This document shows, piece by piece, positions 1 through 5,628 of a stretch of DNA of 5,628 nucleotides. A model generated the notes under the pieces. The model worked only from the letters and a program-made list of their open reading frames with translations. It was not told the origin of the DNA and did not search any database. Position 1 is the first letter of the stretch; every line of letters begins with the position of its first letter. Location: the NCBI GenBank assembly GCA_023253435.1, contig JALRGJ010000086.1:1-5628 (forward strand), given 5' to 3'. The DNA is from Ilumatobacteraceae bacterium. GTDB lineage: Bacteria; Actinomycetota; Acidimicrobiia; Acidimicrobiales; Ilumatobacteraceae. Position numbers and translations under genes: made by a program.

Positions 1-154
1 AGAGGCATTGGAGACATGGAAAGGAACCATCATTATGGTGAGCCATGATGAGGAGTTCGTACAACGTCTGAGCCCCACAAAAGTGATCCTGATGCCCGAT
101 GGGCAAGTGGATTACTTCAGCCAAGAATGGCTTGAGCTCGTCAGCTTGGCCTAA
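1..154 (+). CDS. ABC-F family ATPase, C-terminal fragment (5' end outside window)
   Basis: This is the tail of an open frame that enters from the left edge: bases 2-151 encode 50 residues and the TAA stop is 152-154. The peptide contains WKGTIIMVSHDEEFV, which includes the H-loop (switch) histidine in SHD that follows Walker B in ABC ATPases. It ends in LMPDGQVDYFSQEWLELVSLA-type sequence, a hydrophobic tail I associate with actinobacterial ABC-F proteins. ABC-F members are soluble twin-ATPase proteins without membrane domains. They act on the ribosome, and some protect it from antibiotics. Only the end of the second nucleotide-binding domain is visible, so neither the subfamily nor any resistance role can be decided. 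Another soluble ABC ATPase is possible but less likely, because the residues between SHD and the stop match the ABC-F pattern. Confidence 0.8.
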   Translation, partial: EALETWKGTIIMVSHDEEFVQRLSPTKVILMPDGQVDYFSQEWLELVSLA

Positions 155-170
155 AAGTAGTGATCTCTTA

Positions 171-192
171 CCTCCACCAACTCTGATGGAGG
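171..192 (+). promoter_or_regulatory. Inverted repeat pairing a CCTCC with the only GGAGG upstream of the F420 gene
   Basis: CCTCCA (171-176) is the exact reverse complement of TGGAGG (187-192), with a 10-base loop between them. It lies 16 bases after the ABC-F stop. There is no T-run after it, so it is a weak candidate for an intrinsic terminator. The right arm contains the only Shine-Dalgarno-like GGAGG before the gene at 217, so in RNA the hairpin would hide that site. Whether it forms or matters is inference. Confidence 0.35.
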
Positions 193-196
193 GGTG

Positions 197-213
197 GGCT
201 GATACCGTCAGCC
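197..213 (+). promoter_or_regulatory. Perfect 6-bp inverted repeat overlapping a -10-like hexamer just before the F420 gene
   Basis: GGCTGA (197-202) and TCAGCC (208-213) are perfect reverse complements around a 5-base spacer, three bases before the ATG at 217. The spacer and right arm contain TACCGT (203-208), which fits the actinobacterial -10 pattern TANNNT and lies 8 bases before the ATG, as expected for a leaderless transcript. It could be an operator covering the -10 element. It could instead be an RNA hairpin that brings the GGAGGGG at 188-194 close to the start codon. I saw no clear -35 element. Both readings are inference from the sequence alone. Confidence 0.35.
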
Positions 214-216
214 GTT

Positions 217-1122
217 ATGAAATACGGCATTTTTGGTGGAGCAGTCAACGACGGAACTTTGGACGATGTAGTCGCTGAGGCGAGGTCTGCAGAGAAAGAT
301 GGTTTCCATAGTTTTTGGGCGCCAAACATTTTCGGTCACGATGCACTGACGGCATTGGCAATAGTGGGCAGAGAAGTACCACGCATTGAATTGGGAACTT
401 CGGTAGTCCCCACTTACCCTCGTCACCCGCATGCAATTGCTCAGCAATGCCATACCGTTGCCGCTGCTTCAGGAAATCGATTCACATTAGGAATTGGTCT
501 GAGTCACAAGATTGTGATTGAAAGCATGCTGGGAATGTCTTATGAAAAACCAGTACGTCACCTCAAAGAATATTTGAGTGTTTTAATGCCGCTATCTCGA
601 AATGAGCCAGCCAATTTTGATGGTGAAACATACAAAGTACACGGGGGAATTTCTGCAAAAGGTTCCAATGGCTTTGGAGTTGTGGTTGCTGCGCTAGGAG
701 AGCAGATGTTGCGCGTGACCGCAGCAATGGCAGACGGAACTCTGACGTGGTGCACCGGACCAGCAACTTTGTCAAGCCACACAATTCCTACAATTACCAA
801 GGCTGCAGAGGAGTTGGGTCGTCCAACACCTCGAGTGATTGCAGCGCTCCCTGTGTGCGTCACCGAAGACAAAGCGGCAGCTGCAGAACGTGCAGCAAAA
901 GTGTTCGCCGTGTATGGAACATTGCCCAGTTACCGCGCAATGCTTGATAAGGAAGGCGCAGCAGGACCAGCAGACATTGCCATCACCGGCTCGATTGCAG
1001 AAGTGCAGGACAGGGTTGCAGCATTGGCAGAAATTGGTGTCACTGACTTTGCAGCAGTGGAATTTGGTGCAACACCAGATGAAATTCACAACACACGCGA
1101 GGCCATCAAGGGGTTGCTCTAA
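217..1122 (+). CDS. LLM-class F420-dependent oxidoreductase (TIGR03564/MSMEG_4879-like)
   Basis: This 301-residue protein has the luciferase-like monooxygenase TIM-barrel pattern. Residues 1-10 (MKYGIFGGAV) form the first strand, and residues 59-77 (LGTSVVPTYPRHPHAIAQQ) are the typical LLM signature. RFTLGIGLSHK (88-98) is followed by a PVRHLKEYLSVL helix (112-123), characteristic of the MSMEG_4879-type F420 subgroup. The C-terminal TGSIAEVQDRVAALAEIGVTDF (257-278) matches the usual end of LLM F420 enzymes. Members bind the deazaflavin F420 and move a hydride to or from a small organic substrate in the cytoplasm; the substrate here is unknown. FMN use cannot be fully excluded from sequence. 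ATG 217 is chosen because MKYGIF is the canonical start and an in-frame TGA at 184-186 leaves no upstream ATG, GTG or TTG. There is no ribosome binding site at normal spacing. The gene appears to be the first of two with the OYE gene. Confidence 0.88.
   Translation: MKYGIFGGAVNDGTLDDVVAEARSAEKDGFHSFWAPNIFGHDALTALAIVGREVPRIELGTSVVPTYPRHPHAIAQQCHTVAAASGNRFTLGIGLSHKIVIESMLGMSYEKPVRHLKEYLSVLMPLSRNEPANFDGETYKVHGGISAKGSNGFGVVVAALGEQMLRVTAAMADGTLTWCTGPATLSSHTIPTITKAAEELGRPTPRVIAALPVCVTEDKAAAAERAAKVFAVYGTLPSYRAMLDKEGAAGPADIAITGSIAEVQDRVAALAEIGVTDFAAVEFGATPDEIHNTREAIKGLL
1108..1113 (+). promoter_or_regulatory. Probable ribosome binding site for the OYE gene, inside the end of the F420 gene
   Basis: AAGGGG lies 11 bases before the ATG at 1125, within the last codons of the upstream gene. 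It is a partial match to AAGGAGG at slightly long spacing. With only two bases between the stop (1120-1122) and the next start, ribosomes finishing the first gene could restart directly, so this site may need only to be weak. Confidence 0.45.
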
Positions 1123-1124
1123 CA

Positions 1125-2201
1125 ATGTCCTCACTGTTTGAATCTGTCTCATTCCAACATGGGCCAGAAATGAAGAACCGTTTCATGTTGGCGCCACTGA
1201 CCAATCAGCAAAGCCATGCAGATGGCACTCTGAGCGATGATGAGTACAAGTGGCTCACCATGCGCGCTCAAGGCGGATTCGGTCTCACCATGACTTGTGC
1301 AGCTCATGTTCAGCCCCAGGGTCAGGGCTTTGCTGGTCAATTGGGTTGCTTTGATGACATGCATATTCCGGGTCTTACCCGCCTCGCCGATGGCATAAAA
1401 GCTCATGGGAGTATCGCCATCGTGCAGTTGCATCATGCTGGGAGGCGCTCGCCAGCAGACCTCATTGGGCAGCAACCTTTGTCATCGGGAAATGACGAAA
1501 AAATGGGTGCACGCGCGATGACCACTGCGGAAGTGGAAGACATGGTGGAAGCATTTATTTCGGGTGCGATTCGCGCACATAAGGCTGGATTTCATGGAGT
1601 TGAATTGCACGGTGCTCATGACTATGTGTTGTGTCAATTCCTCAATGGTGAACTAAATCAGCGCAGGGACAAATACGGTGGCTCATTGGCTAATCGAATG
1701 AGGGTCATCATTGAGATTCTCGACGGAATTTTCGACTGTACGGGTGATGACTTCAATGTGTCTATTCGACTATCGCCTGAACGATTTGGACTGCAAACTT
1801 CTGAAATGGTGCAGGTGTACGCAGCGCTGATAGCTCGTGGTGATCTTGACTTCATTGACATGTCTCTGTGGGATTGCTTCAAGTTGGGGGCTGATGAAGA
1901 TTTTGCAGATCAGCGACTCATCGACATCTTTGCCAATATTGAAAGACGCAAGACAAAGTTGGCTGTAGCGGGAAAGTTGTATTCAACTGAGGATGCGCAA
2001 AGATGTATCGACGCTGGAGCCGACATGGTGGCAATTGGCAGAGCCGCAATCACTAATCATGATTTCCCCAATAAATCTCACGACCCATCTTTCAAGATGC
2101 GTGAACTTCCCGTGCCTCGAGCAGTTCTGCGTGAAGAAGGTTTGAGTGATTCATTTATTGGGTACATGAGCAACTGGCCAGGTTTTGCCGAGCCAGAATG
2201 A
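1125..2201 (+). CDS. Old Yellow Enzyme family NADH:flavin oxidoreductase (FMN)
   Basis: This 358-residue single-domain FMN TIM-barrel enzyme has the full set of OYE landmarks. KNRFMLAPLT (17-26) has a Thr at position 26, matching the FMN-tuning Thr37 of yeast OYE1 rather than the Cys of YqjM-type enzymes. QLHHAGR (101-107) is present. VELHGAHDY (159-167) has H162 and H165 as the substrate-anion-binding pair and Y167 where the OYE1 proton donor Tyr196 sits. NQRRDKYGGSLANR (178-191), VSIRLSP (212-218), AGKLYSTEDAQRCIDAGADM (282-301) and GRA (305-307) complete the flavin phosphate-binding region. The family reduces activated C=C bonds (enones, some nitro compounds) using NAD(P)H. It lacks the C-terminal Fe-S and second flavin domains of 2,4-dienoyl-CoA reductase-like members, so this is a short stand-alone form. 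It starts two bases after the F420 gene, which implies a shared transcript. The physiological substrate is not predictable. Confidence 0.92.
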   Translation: MSSLFESVSFQHGPEMKNRFMLAPLTNQQSHADGTLSDDEYKWLTMRAQGGFGLTMTCAAHVQPQGQGFAGQLGCFDDMHIPGLTRLADGIKAHGSIAIVQLHHAGRRSPADLIGQQPLSSGNDEKMGARAMTTAEVEDMVEAFISGAIRAHKAGFHGVELHGAHDYVLCQFLNGELNQRRDKYGGSLANRMRVIIEILDGIFDCTGDDFNVSIRLSPERFGLQTSEMVQVYAALIARGDLDFIDMSLWDCFKLGADEDFADQRLIDIFANIERRKTKLAVAGKLYSTEDAQRCIDAGADMVAIGRAAITNHDFPNKSHDPSFKMRELPVPRAVLREEGLSDSFIGYMSNWPGFAEPE

Positions 2202-2218
2202 CGGAACAGCTGAAATTC

Positions 2219-3856
2219 TTAATGCAAGTTGACCGGCGTACCGGTCTTTACCATGTCGAAAAAGTCATTGCCCTTGTCATCAACCACGATGAATGCAGGG
2301 AAGTCTTGAACTTCAATCTTCCAGACAGCTTCCATTCCTAGTTCTGGATATTCAAGAACTTCTACTTTTGTGATGCAGTCTTGGGCAAGGCGTGCGGCAG
2401 GGCCACCAATAGAGCCAAGGTAGAAACCACCATGGGCTTTGCATGCATCGGTGACCTGTTTTGATCTGTTTCCCTTAGCAAGCATGATGAGGCTTCCGCC
2501 TGCTGCTTGGAAGTCGGCTACATAGCTGTCCATTCGGCCTGCGGTGGTGGGGCCAAAAGATCCAGAGGGCATTCCTTCTGGAGTCTTGGCTGGTCCTGCG
2601 TAATACACGCAATGATTTTTTATGTAGTCGGGCAAACCATCGCCGGCGTCTAAGCGCTCTTTGAGTTTTGCGTGAGCGATATCGCGCGCAACCACCATGG
2701 GGCCAGAGAGCATGACACGAGTCTTCACTGGGTACTTGCTGAGCGTGGCGCGGATCTGATCCATTGGTTGATTCAAGTCAATGTTCACCACTTCTTCACT
2801 GAGTTCTTCATGAGTGACCTCAGGTAAAAAGCGTGCGGGATCTGTCTCTAGTACTTCAATGAAGATTCCATCTTTTGTGATTTTGCCTAGTGCTTGACGG
2901 TCTGCGCTGCAAGACACAGCAATGGCTACGGGGCAACTCGCACCATGTCGAGGCAAACGAATAACCCGCACATCGTGGCAGAAATACTTGCCGCCAAATT
3001 GAGCACCAATTCCTGTTTTTTGTGAAAGTTCTAAAACTTTCTTCTCTAGATCTAAGTCGCGAAAACCGTGCCCTAACTCGCTTCCTTGCGTGGGTAGCGA
3101 GTCGTAGTAGCGAGCACTAGCCAGTTTGGCTGTTTCGACTGCATGCTCTGCGGAAGTACCACCAATGACAACTGCTAAGTGATAGGGAGGGCAGGCCGAA
3201 GTGCCAAGAGAGATCAGTTTGTCGAAAATCCAAGGCAAAAGTGTTTTTTCATTAAGGAGGGCCTTGGTTTCTTGAAACAGATAGCTCTTGTTTGCTGAGC
3301 CTCCACCTTTTGCCATGAATAAAAACTTGTACGCATCGCCCTCGATTGCAGTGATTTTGATCTCGGCTGGAAGATTGTTGCCCGTATTTTTTTCGTCGTA
3401 CATGTTGAGCGGAGCCATTTGGCTGTAACGCAGATTGCTTGTTTGGTACGTGTTAAAAACCCCTCGAGCAATTGCTTCTTCATCTCCACCTTCAGTGAAA
3501 ACCATCTGGCCTTTCTTTGCTTTGATGATTGCTGTTCCTGTGTCCTGACACATAGGAAGCACACCGCCTGCAGCAATGCCGGCATTTTTCAATAAGTCGA
3601 GTGCCACGAAACGATCGTTTCCTGATGCTTCAGGATCTTGCAAAATATTGTTCAGCTGTTGGAGGTGACCAGGGCGAAGAAGATGAGCGATATCTCGCAT
3701 GGCGGTCTCGGTGAGGAGGGTGATGGCCTCTTGGCTGACCTTCAGAAAGGTGCCAAGTGGAGTATCCACTTGCTCCACTCCTTCGGTGCTGACTAATCGA
3801 TACTCGGTGGTGTCCGGTCCGAGGGGGAGGATCTCTGTGAATGCAAATTCAGCCAT
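2219..3856 (-). CDS. fumA: Class I [4Fe-4S] fumarate hydratase, complete
   Basis: This 545-residue protein matches the length of two-domain class I fumarases such as E. coli FumA (about 548). It catalyses reversible hydration of fumarate to L-malate in the TCA cycle, in the cytoplasm. The N-terminal domain carries the three cluster cysteines C103 (LPMCQDTGTAI), C222 (ACPPYHLAVVIGGTSAEHA) and C316 (VSCSADR). Their spacing equals FumA C105, C224 and C318. The C-terminal beta domain has LSGPMVVARDIAHAKLKERL (383-402), YYAGPAKTPEGMPSGSFGPTTAGRMD (418-443), LAKGNRSKQV (459-468) and GFYLGSIGGPAARLAQDCI (477-495), all typical substrate-site segments. The fused form argues against tartrate dehydratase, which is usually two subunits, although related activities such as mesaconase are possible. 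The symbol is given at class level, since FumA and FumB cannot be separated here. The ATG at 3856-3854 begins MAEFAFTEILPLG and has no ribosome binding site. The gene converges on the OYE gene and follows hrpB on the same strand. Confidence 0.95.
   Translation of the reverse strand: MAEFAFTEILPLGPDTTEYRLVSTEGVEQVDTPLGTFLKVSQEAITLLTETAMRDIAHLLRPGHLQQLNNILQDPEASGNDRFVALDLLKNAGIAAGGVLPMCQDTGTAIIKAKKGQMVFTEGGDEEAIARGVFNTYQTSNLRYSQMAPLNMYDEKNTGNNLPAEIKITAIEGDAYKFLFMAKGGGSANKSYLFQETKALLNEKTLLPWIFDKLISLGTSACPPYHLAVVIGGTSAEHAVETAKLASARYYDSLPTQGSELGHGFRDLDLEKKVLELSQKTGIGAQFGGKYFCHDVRVIRLPRHGASCPVAIAVSCSADRQALGKITKDGIFIEVLETDPARFLPEVTHEELSEEVVNIDLNQPMDQIRATLSKYPVKTRVMLSGPMVVARDIAHAKLKERLDAGDGLPDYIKNHCVYYAGPAKTPEGMPSGSFGPTTAGRMDSYVADFQAAGGSLIMLAKGNRSKQVTDACKAHGGFYLGSIGGPAARLAQDCITKVEVLEYPELGMEAVWKIEVQDFPAFIVVDDKGNDFFDMVKTGTPVNLH
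2231..2250 (+). terminator. Candidate terminator hairpin for the redox pair, inside the last fumarase codons
   Basis: Read on the plus strand, GACCGG (2231-2236) and CCGGTC (2241-2246) form a perfect GC-rich 6-bp stem with loop CGTA, followed by TTTA (2247-2250). It begins 29 bases after the OYE stop, in the place where a plus-strand terminator would be expected. The T-run is short, so it would be weak. On the minus strand the same bases encode Lys-Thr-Gly-Thr-Pro-Val near the fumarase C-terminus, so the self-complementarity could be a coding coincidence. Confidence 0.4.
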
Positions 3857-3868
3857 AAGCCAAGGCTA
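3857..3868 (-). promoter_or_regulatory. Candidate -10 element of a leaderless fumarase promoter
   Basis: On the minus strand TAGCCT (3868-3863) fits TANNNT and is followed by six bases (TGGCTT) and then the fumarase ATG. That spacing would place transcription start at the A of the ATG. No purine-rich ribosome binding site is visible in the 34 bases between hrpB and this gene, which supports a leaderless message. No clear -35 box is visible. The hexamer overlaps a short repeat (AGCC-AA-GGCT, 3858-3867). Read-through from hrpB remains possible. Confidence 0.4.
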
Positions 3869-3890
3869 GAACGCTCTGGCTGCTTGCGCC

Positions 3891-5628
3891 CTATGCGGTT
3901 GGATTCTGTGGCCAGTTGTGCTTTGGGTAACGGCCCGCCATGTCTTTTCGGACGTCTGCCCATGAACCTGCCCAAAAGCCTGGCAGATCAGAGGTGATTT
4001 GTATGGGGCGGTCTGCAGGGGACAACAACTGAATCCGAAGCGGGACACGACCATTAAGGACCGTGGGATGAGTGGTTACCCCAAACAGTTGTTGTACCCG
4101 GATCGCGATTGTGGGCTGATGTGGATCGGCGTAATTGATGTCCACTGGTTTACCTGAAGGGGGAACAAACGTTGCTGGAGCAAGATTGTCGAGAGCGCTA
4201 CTTGCATCCCATCCCAGTTCTGATTGCAACACCATTGTGAGATCTACCGCATTGAGATCCGAACGAGATGTTGCTCCGATGAGAAATGGAGTAAGCCATT
4301 TTTCCATGGTGGCAAGTAGGTGTGATGTGGAAACATCTGGCCATGATTCACCCTGATGATGACGAAGAAAAGTTATTCGTTGACGGAATTGAGTTGCTGA
4401 TCCGCCGCCCAACACGCCGAGTTGCGTGGCTCGCACACGTTCCAAAAGTTCATGTGTTGTTTCAGCGCCAGCAATTGGTACGAGGTCGCGTTCATCAATT
4501 CTGATATTTCCTACTTTTCTCACCACGCGCTGCACTAAATCATCTTTAGCTTTGTCCCATAACAAGTACGACTCCACTTCAACATCGTCTCCCAGTACGG
4601 GAGCGATTACTTCTAAGTCAACGGCAGCACCTCGTCGGAGCCTTGCAGTGGACCGTTGGGTATCAATATCGGCTGCAACGATGAACTGCTCCCGTGCAAG
4701 TTCATCTTTTGAATCACAATTCACAGCTCCGCTGGTGCGCATGACAAATTGTCCAGGACTAGAGCGACGCATTGCCAATCTGTCTGGATATGCAGATAGA
4801 AGCACTGCGCCACAAAGAGAGTCAACCTGTTCGGAGTTGACATACGCATGTGATGAAACATCTGATCGACGTGCAATATCTTTTGCTGCATCCCTAACTC
4901 GGCGAAGCGCACCTCTGTCGGCAAGATCATGGTGAGCGAGATCAAGGATCGCTTTTACGCGTAATGCGATATCTGAGGGAAGTGAGTCTGGCCTACCTCG
5001 AAAGATGTCTCGTTCTTCTAGCAACGCAGCAATGACACATGCAATCCAGCCGTGAGGCTCACGTTCCTTGTTTCGCGCCACCATCGTGCCTAGACGAGGG
5101 TGAAGAGGTAATCCCAAAACTGTTCGTCCTAGTGCCGTGATGGTGCCTTCTGGATCTAACAAATGAAGCATCGTTAGTGTTTCATGAGCGATAACCAATG
5201 ATTTTTGTGGTGGTGAGTCGAGAAATTTCAATTCATCTAACGGTGTTCCCCACGCTGCTATTTCTAATGCCACTCCGCACAGGTCTACTTGAGTGATTTC
5301 TGCTGGGAGATGGGGGAGTCGGGTGTCGTCTTCTATGCGGCTCCACAGCCGATAAGCAACCCCTTCTTTTACACGACCAGCTCGGCCACTTCTTTGAGAG
5401 GCAGATGCACGAGAAGATGTCACCGTCACTATCTCGGTCAAACCGGTGCGTGGATCAAGTTTGGGAGTTCTTGTGAGTCCCGCATCGATCACAATGTGCA
5501 CACCGTCCACGGTGAGGGAGGTTTCAGCGATGTCTGTGCTCAGCACAACTCGTCGTCTGCCAGAAGCACTTGCGCGCAGCGCAGCATCTTGCTCTGTAAA
5601 AGGAAGAACCCCGGCGAGTCGCATGATG
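3891..5628 (-). CDS. hrpB: ATP-dependent helicase HrpB, C-terminal part (N-terminus outside window)
   Basis: This DEAH/RHA-type helicase ends at a TAG (3893-3891) and runs off the right edge. An ATG at 5624-5622 exists, but the frame is open beyond it (an Ile codon precedes) and it falls inside the second RecA domain, so it is not the true start. Counted from that Met, motif V is STDIAETSLTV (29-39) and motif VI is QRSGRAGR (77-84). Next come YRLW (91-94) and the HA2 region with ALGRTVLGLPLHPRLGTM (164-181). The HrpB-specific C-terminal domain includes LAPATFVPPSGKPVDINY (481-498), VQQLFGV (510-516), GRVPLRIQLLSPADRPIQITSDLPGFW (525-551) and the end motif KDMAGRYPKHNWPQNP (560-575). HrpB proteins are usually about 800 residues, so roughly 220-240 with Walker A and the DEAH box are missing. 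HrpB is a cytoplasmic nucleic-acid helicase of poorly defined cellular role. The HrpB C-terminal domain separates it from HrpA. Confidence 0.93.
   Translation of the reverse strand, partial: IMRLAGVLPFTEQDAALRASASGRRRVVLSTDIAETSLTVDGVHIVIDAGLTRTPKLDPRTGLTEIVTVTSSRASASQRSGRAGRVKEGVAYRLWSRIEDDTRLPHLPAEITQVDLCGVALEIAAWGTPLDELKFLDSPPQKSLVIAHETLTMLHLLDPEGTITALGRTVLGLPLHPRLGTMVARNKEREPHGWIACVIAALLEERDIFRGRPDSLPSDIALRVKAILDLAHHDLADRGALRRVRDAAKDIARRSDVSSHAYVNSEQVDSLCGAVLLSAYPDRLAMRRSSPGQFVMRTSGAVNCDSKDELAREQFIVAADIDTQRSTARLRRGAAVDLEVIAPVLGDDVEVESYLLWDKAKDDLVQRVVRKVGNIRIDERDLVPIAGAETTHELLERVRATQLGVLGGGSATQFRQRITFLRHHQGESWPDVSTSHLLATMEKWLTPFLIGATSRSDLNAVDLTMVLQSELGWDASSALDNLAPATFVPPSGKPVDINYADPHQPTIAIRVQQLFGVTTHPTVLNGRVPLRIQLLSPADRPIQITSDLPGFWAGSWADVRKDMAGRYPKHNWPQNPTA

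Noticed and set aside
171..192. Intrinsic terminator for the ABC-F gene
   Set aside because: The stem has only six pairs, the loop is ten bases, and G-rich sequence rather than a T-run follows. I kept it only as an inverted repeat.
772..1152. A 126-codon Cys-rich open frame on the minus strand
   Set aside because: It is antisense to the well-supported F420 oxidoreductase. Its many Cys codons come from reading the complement of GCA-rich (Ala) codons.
3793..4054. Two overlapping 60-62 codon minus-strand frames at the hrpB-fumarase boundary
   Set aside because: They are in other frames over the HrpB C-terminus and fumarase start, with no recognisable motif. Both flanking genes are fully accounted for.
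4426..4935. A 169-codon Ser/Arg/Thr-rich open frame on the plus strand, antisense to hrpB
   Set aside because: It lies wholly opposite strongly conserved HrpB sequence, has low-complexity composition typical of an antisense shadow, and shows no recognisable domain or ribosome site.
5622..5624. ATG as the start of a complete 577-residue helicase
   Set aside because: The frame stays open to the window edge, and the residues after this Met belong to the middle of the second RecA domain. Starting here would lose Walker A and the DEAH box.
1..5628. Mobile element, CRISPR array, tRNA or rRNA, or defence system
   Set aside because: I saw no direct-repeat arrays, transposase motifs, tRNA-like cloverleaf or rRNA sequence on either strand. 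Almost all bases belong to five recognisable cellular genes.

Overview
The window looks like ordinary chromosome from an actinobacterium of moderate GC content. Three things suggest this: a coenzyme F420-type luciferase-like oxidoreductase, an ABC-F protein with an actinobacterial-style C-terminus, and two genes that lack a convincing ribosome binding site but carry a TANNNT -10-like hexamer just before the ATG. The taxon is inferred from gene families and start-site style only. I cannot name a genus.

The plus strand comes first. It opens with the last 50 codons of an ABC-F ATPase (1-154). A 62-base gap (155-216) then holds two inverted repeats. Two tightly spaced redox genes follow: a TIGR03564-like F420-dependent oxidoreductase (217-1122) and an Old Yellow Enzyme family FMN oxidoreductase (1125-2201). 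Only two bases separate them, so they are very likely co-transcribed and translationally coupled.

The minus strand fills the rest. A complete class I [4Fe-4S] fumarate hydratase (2219-3856) ends 17 bases from the end of the OYE gene, in convergent orientation. Upstream of it, on the same strand and 34 bases away, is the C-terminal two-thirds or so of an HrpB-type DEAH-box RNA helicase (3891-5628). Its N-terminal ATPase domain lies beyond the right edge.

The genes do not form one obvious pathway. The LLM/OYE pair looks like a small redox unit that probably reduces or oxidises an activated C=C or carbonyl substrate. Fumarase is central metabolism (TCA cycle), HrpB is an RNA helicase, and the ABC-F protein acts on ribosomes. 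Coding density is close to complete, and no stretch longer than 62 bases lacks a gene. I saw no mobile element, CRISPR array, tRNA or rRNA. No clearly new system is evident. The most interesting points are the structured gap before the F420 gene, the redox pair itself, and a hairpin in the last fumarase codons that could terminate the convergent OYE transcript.
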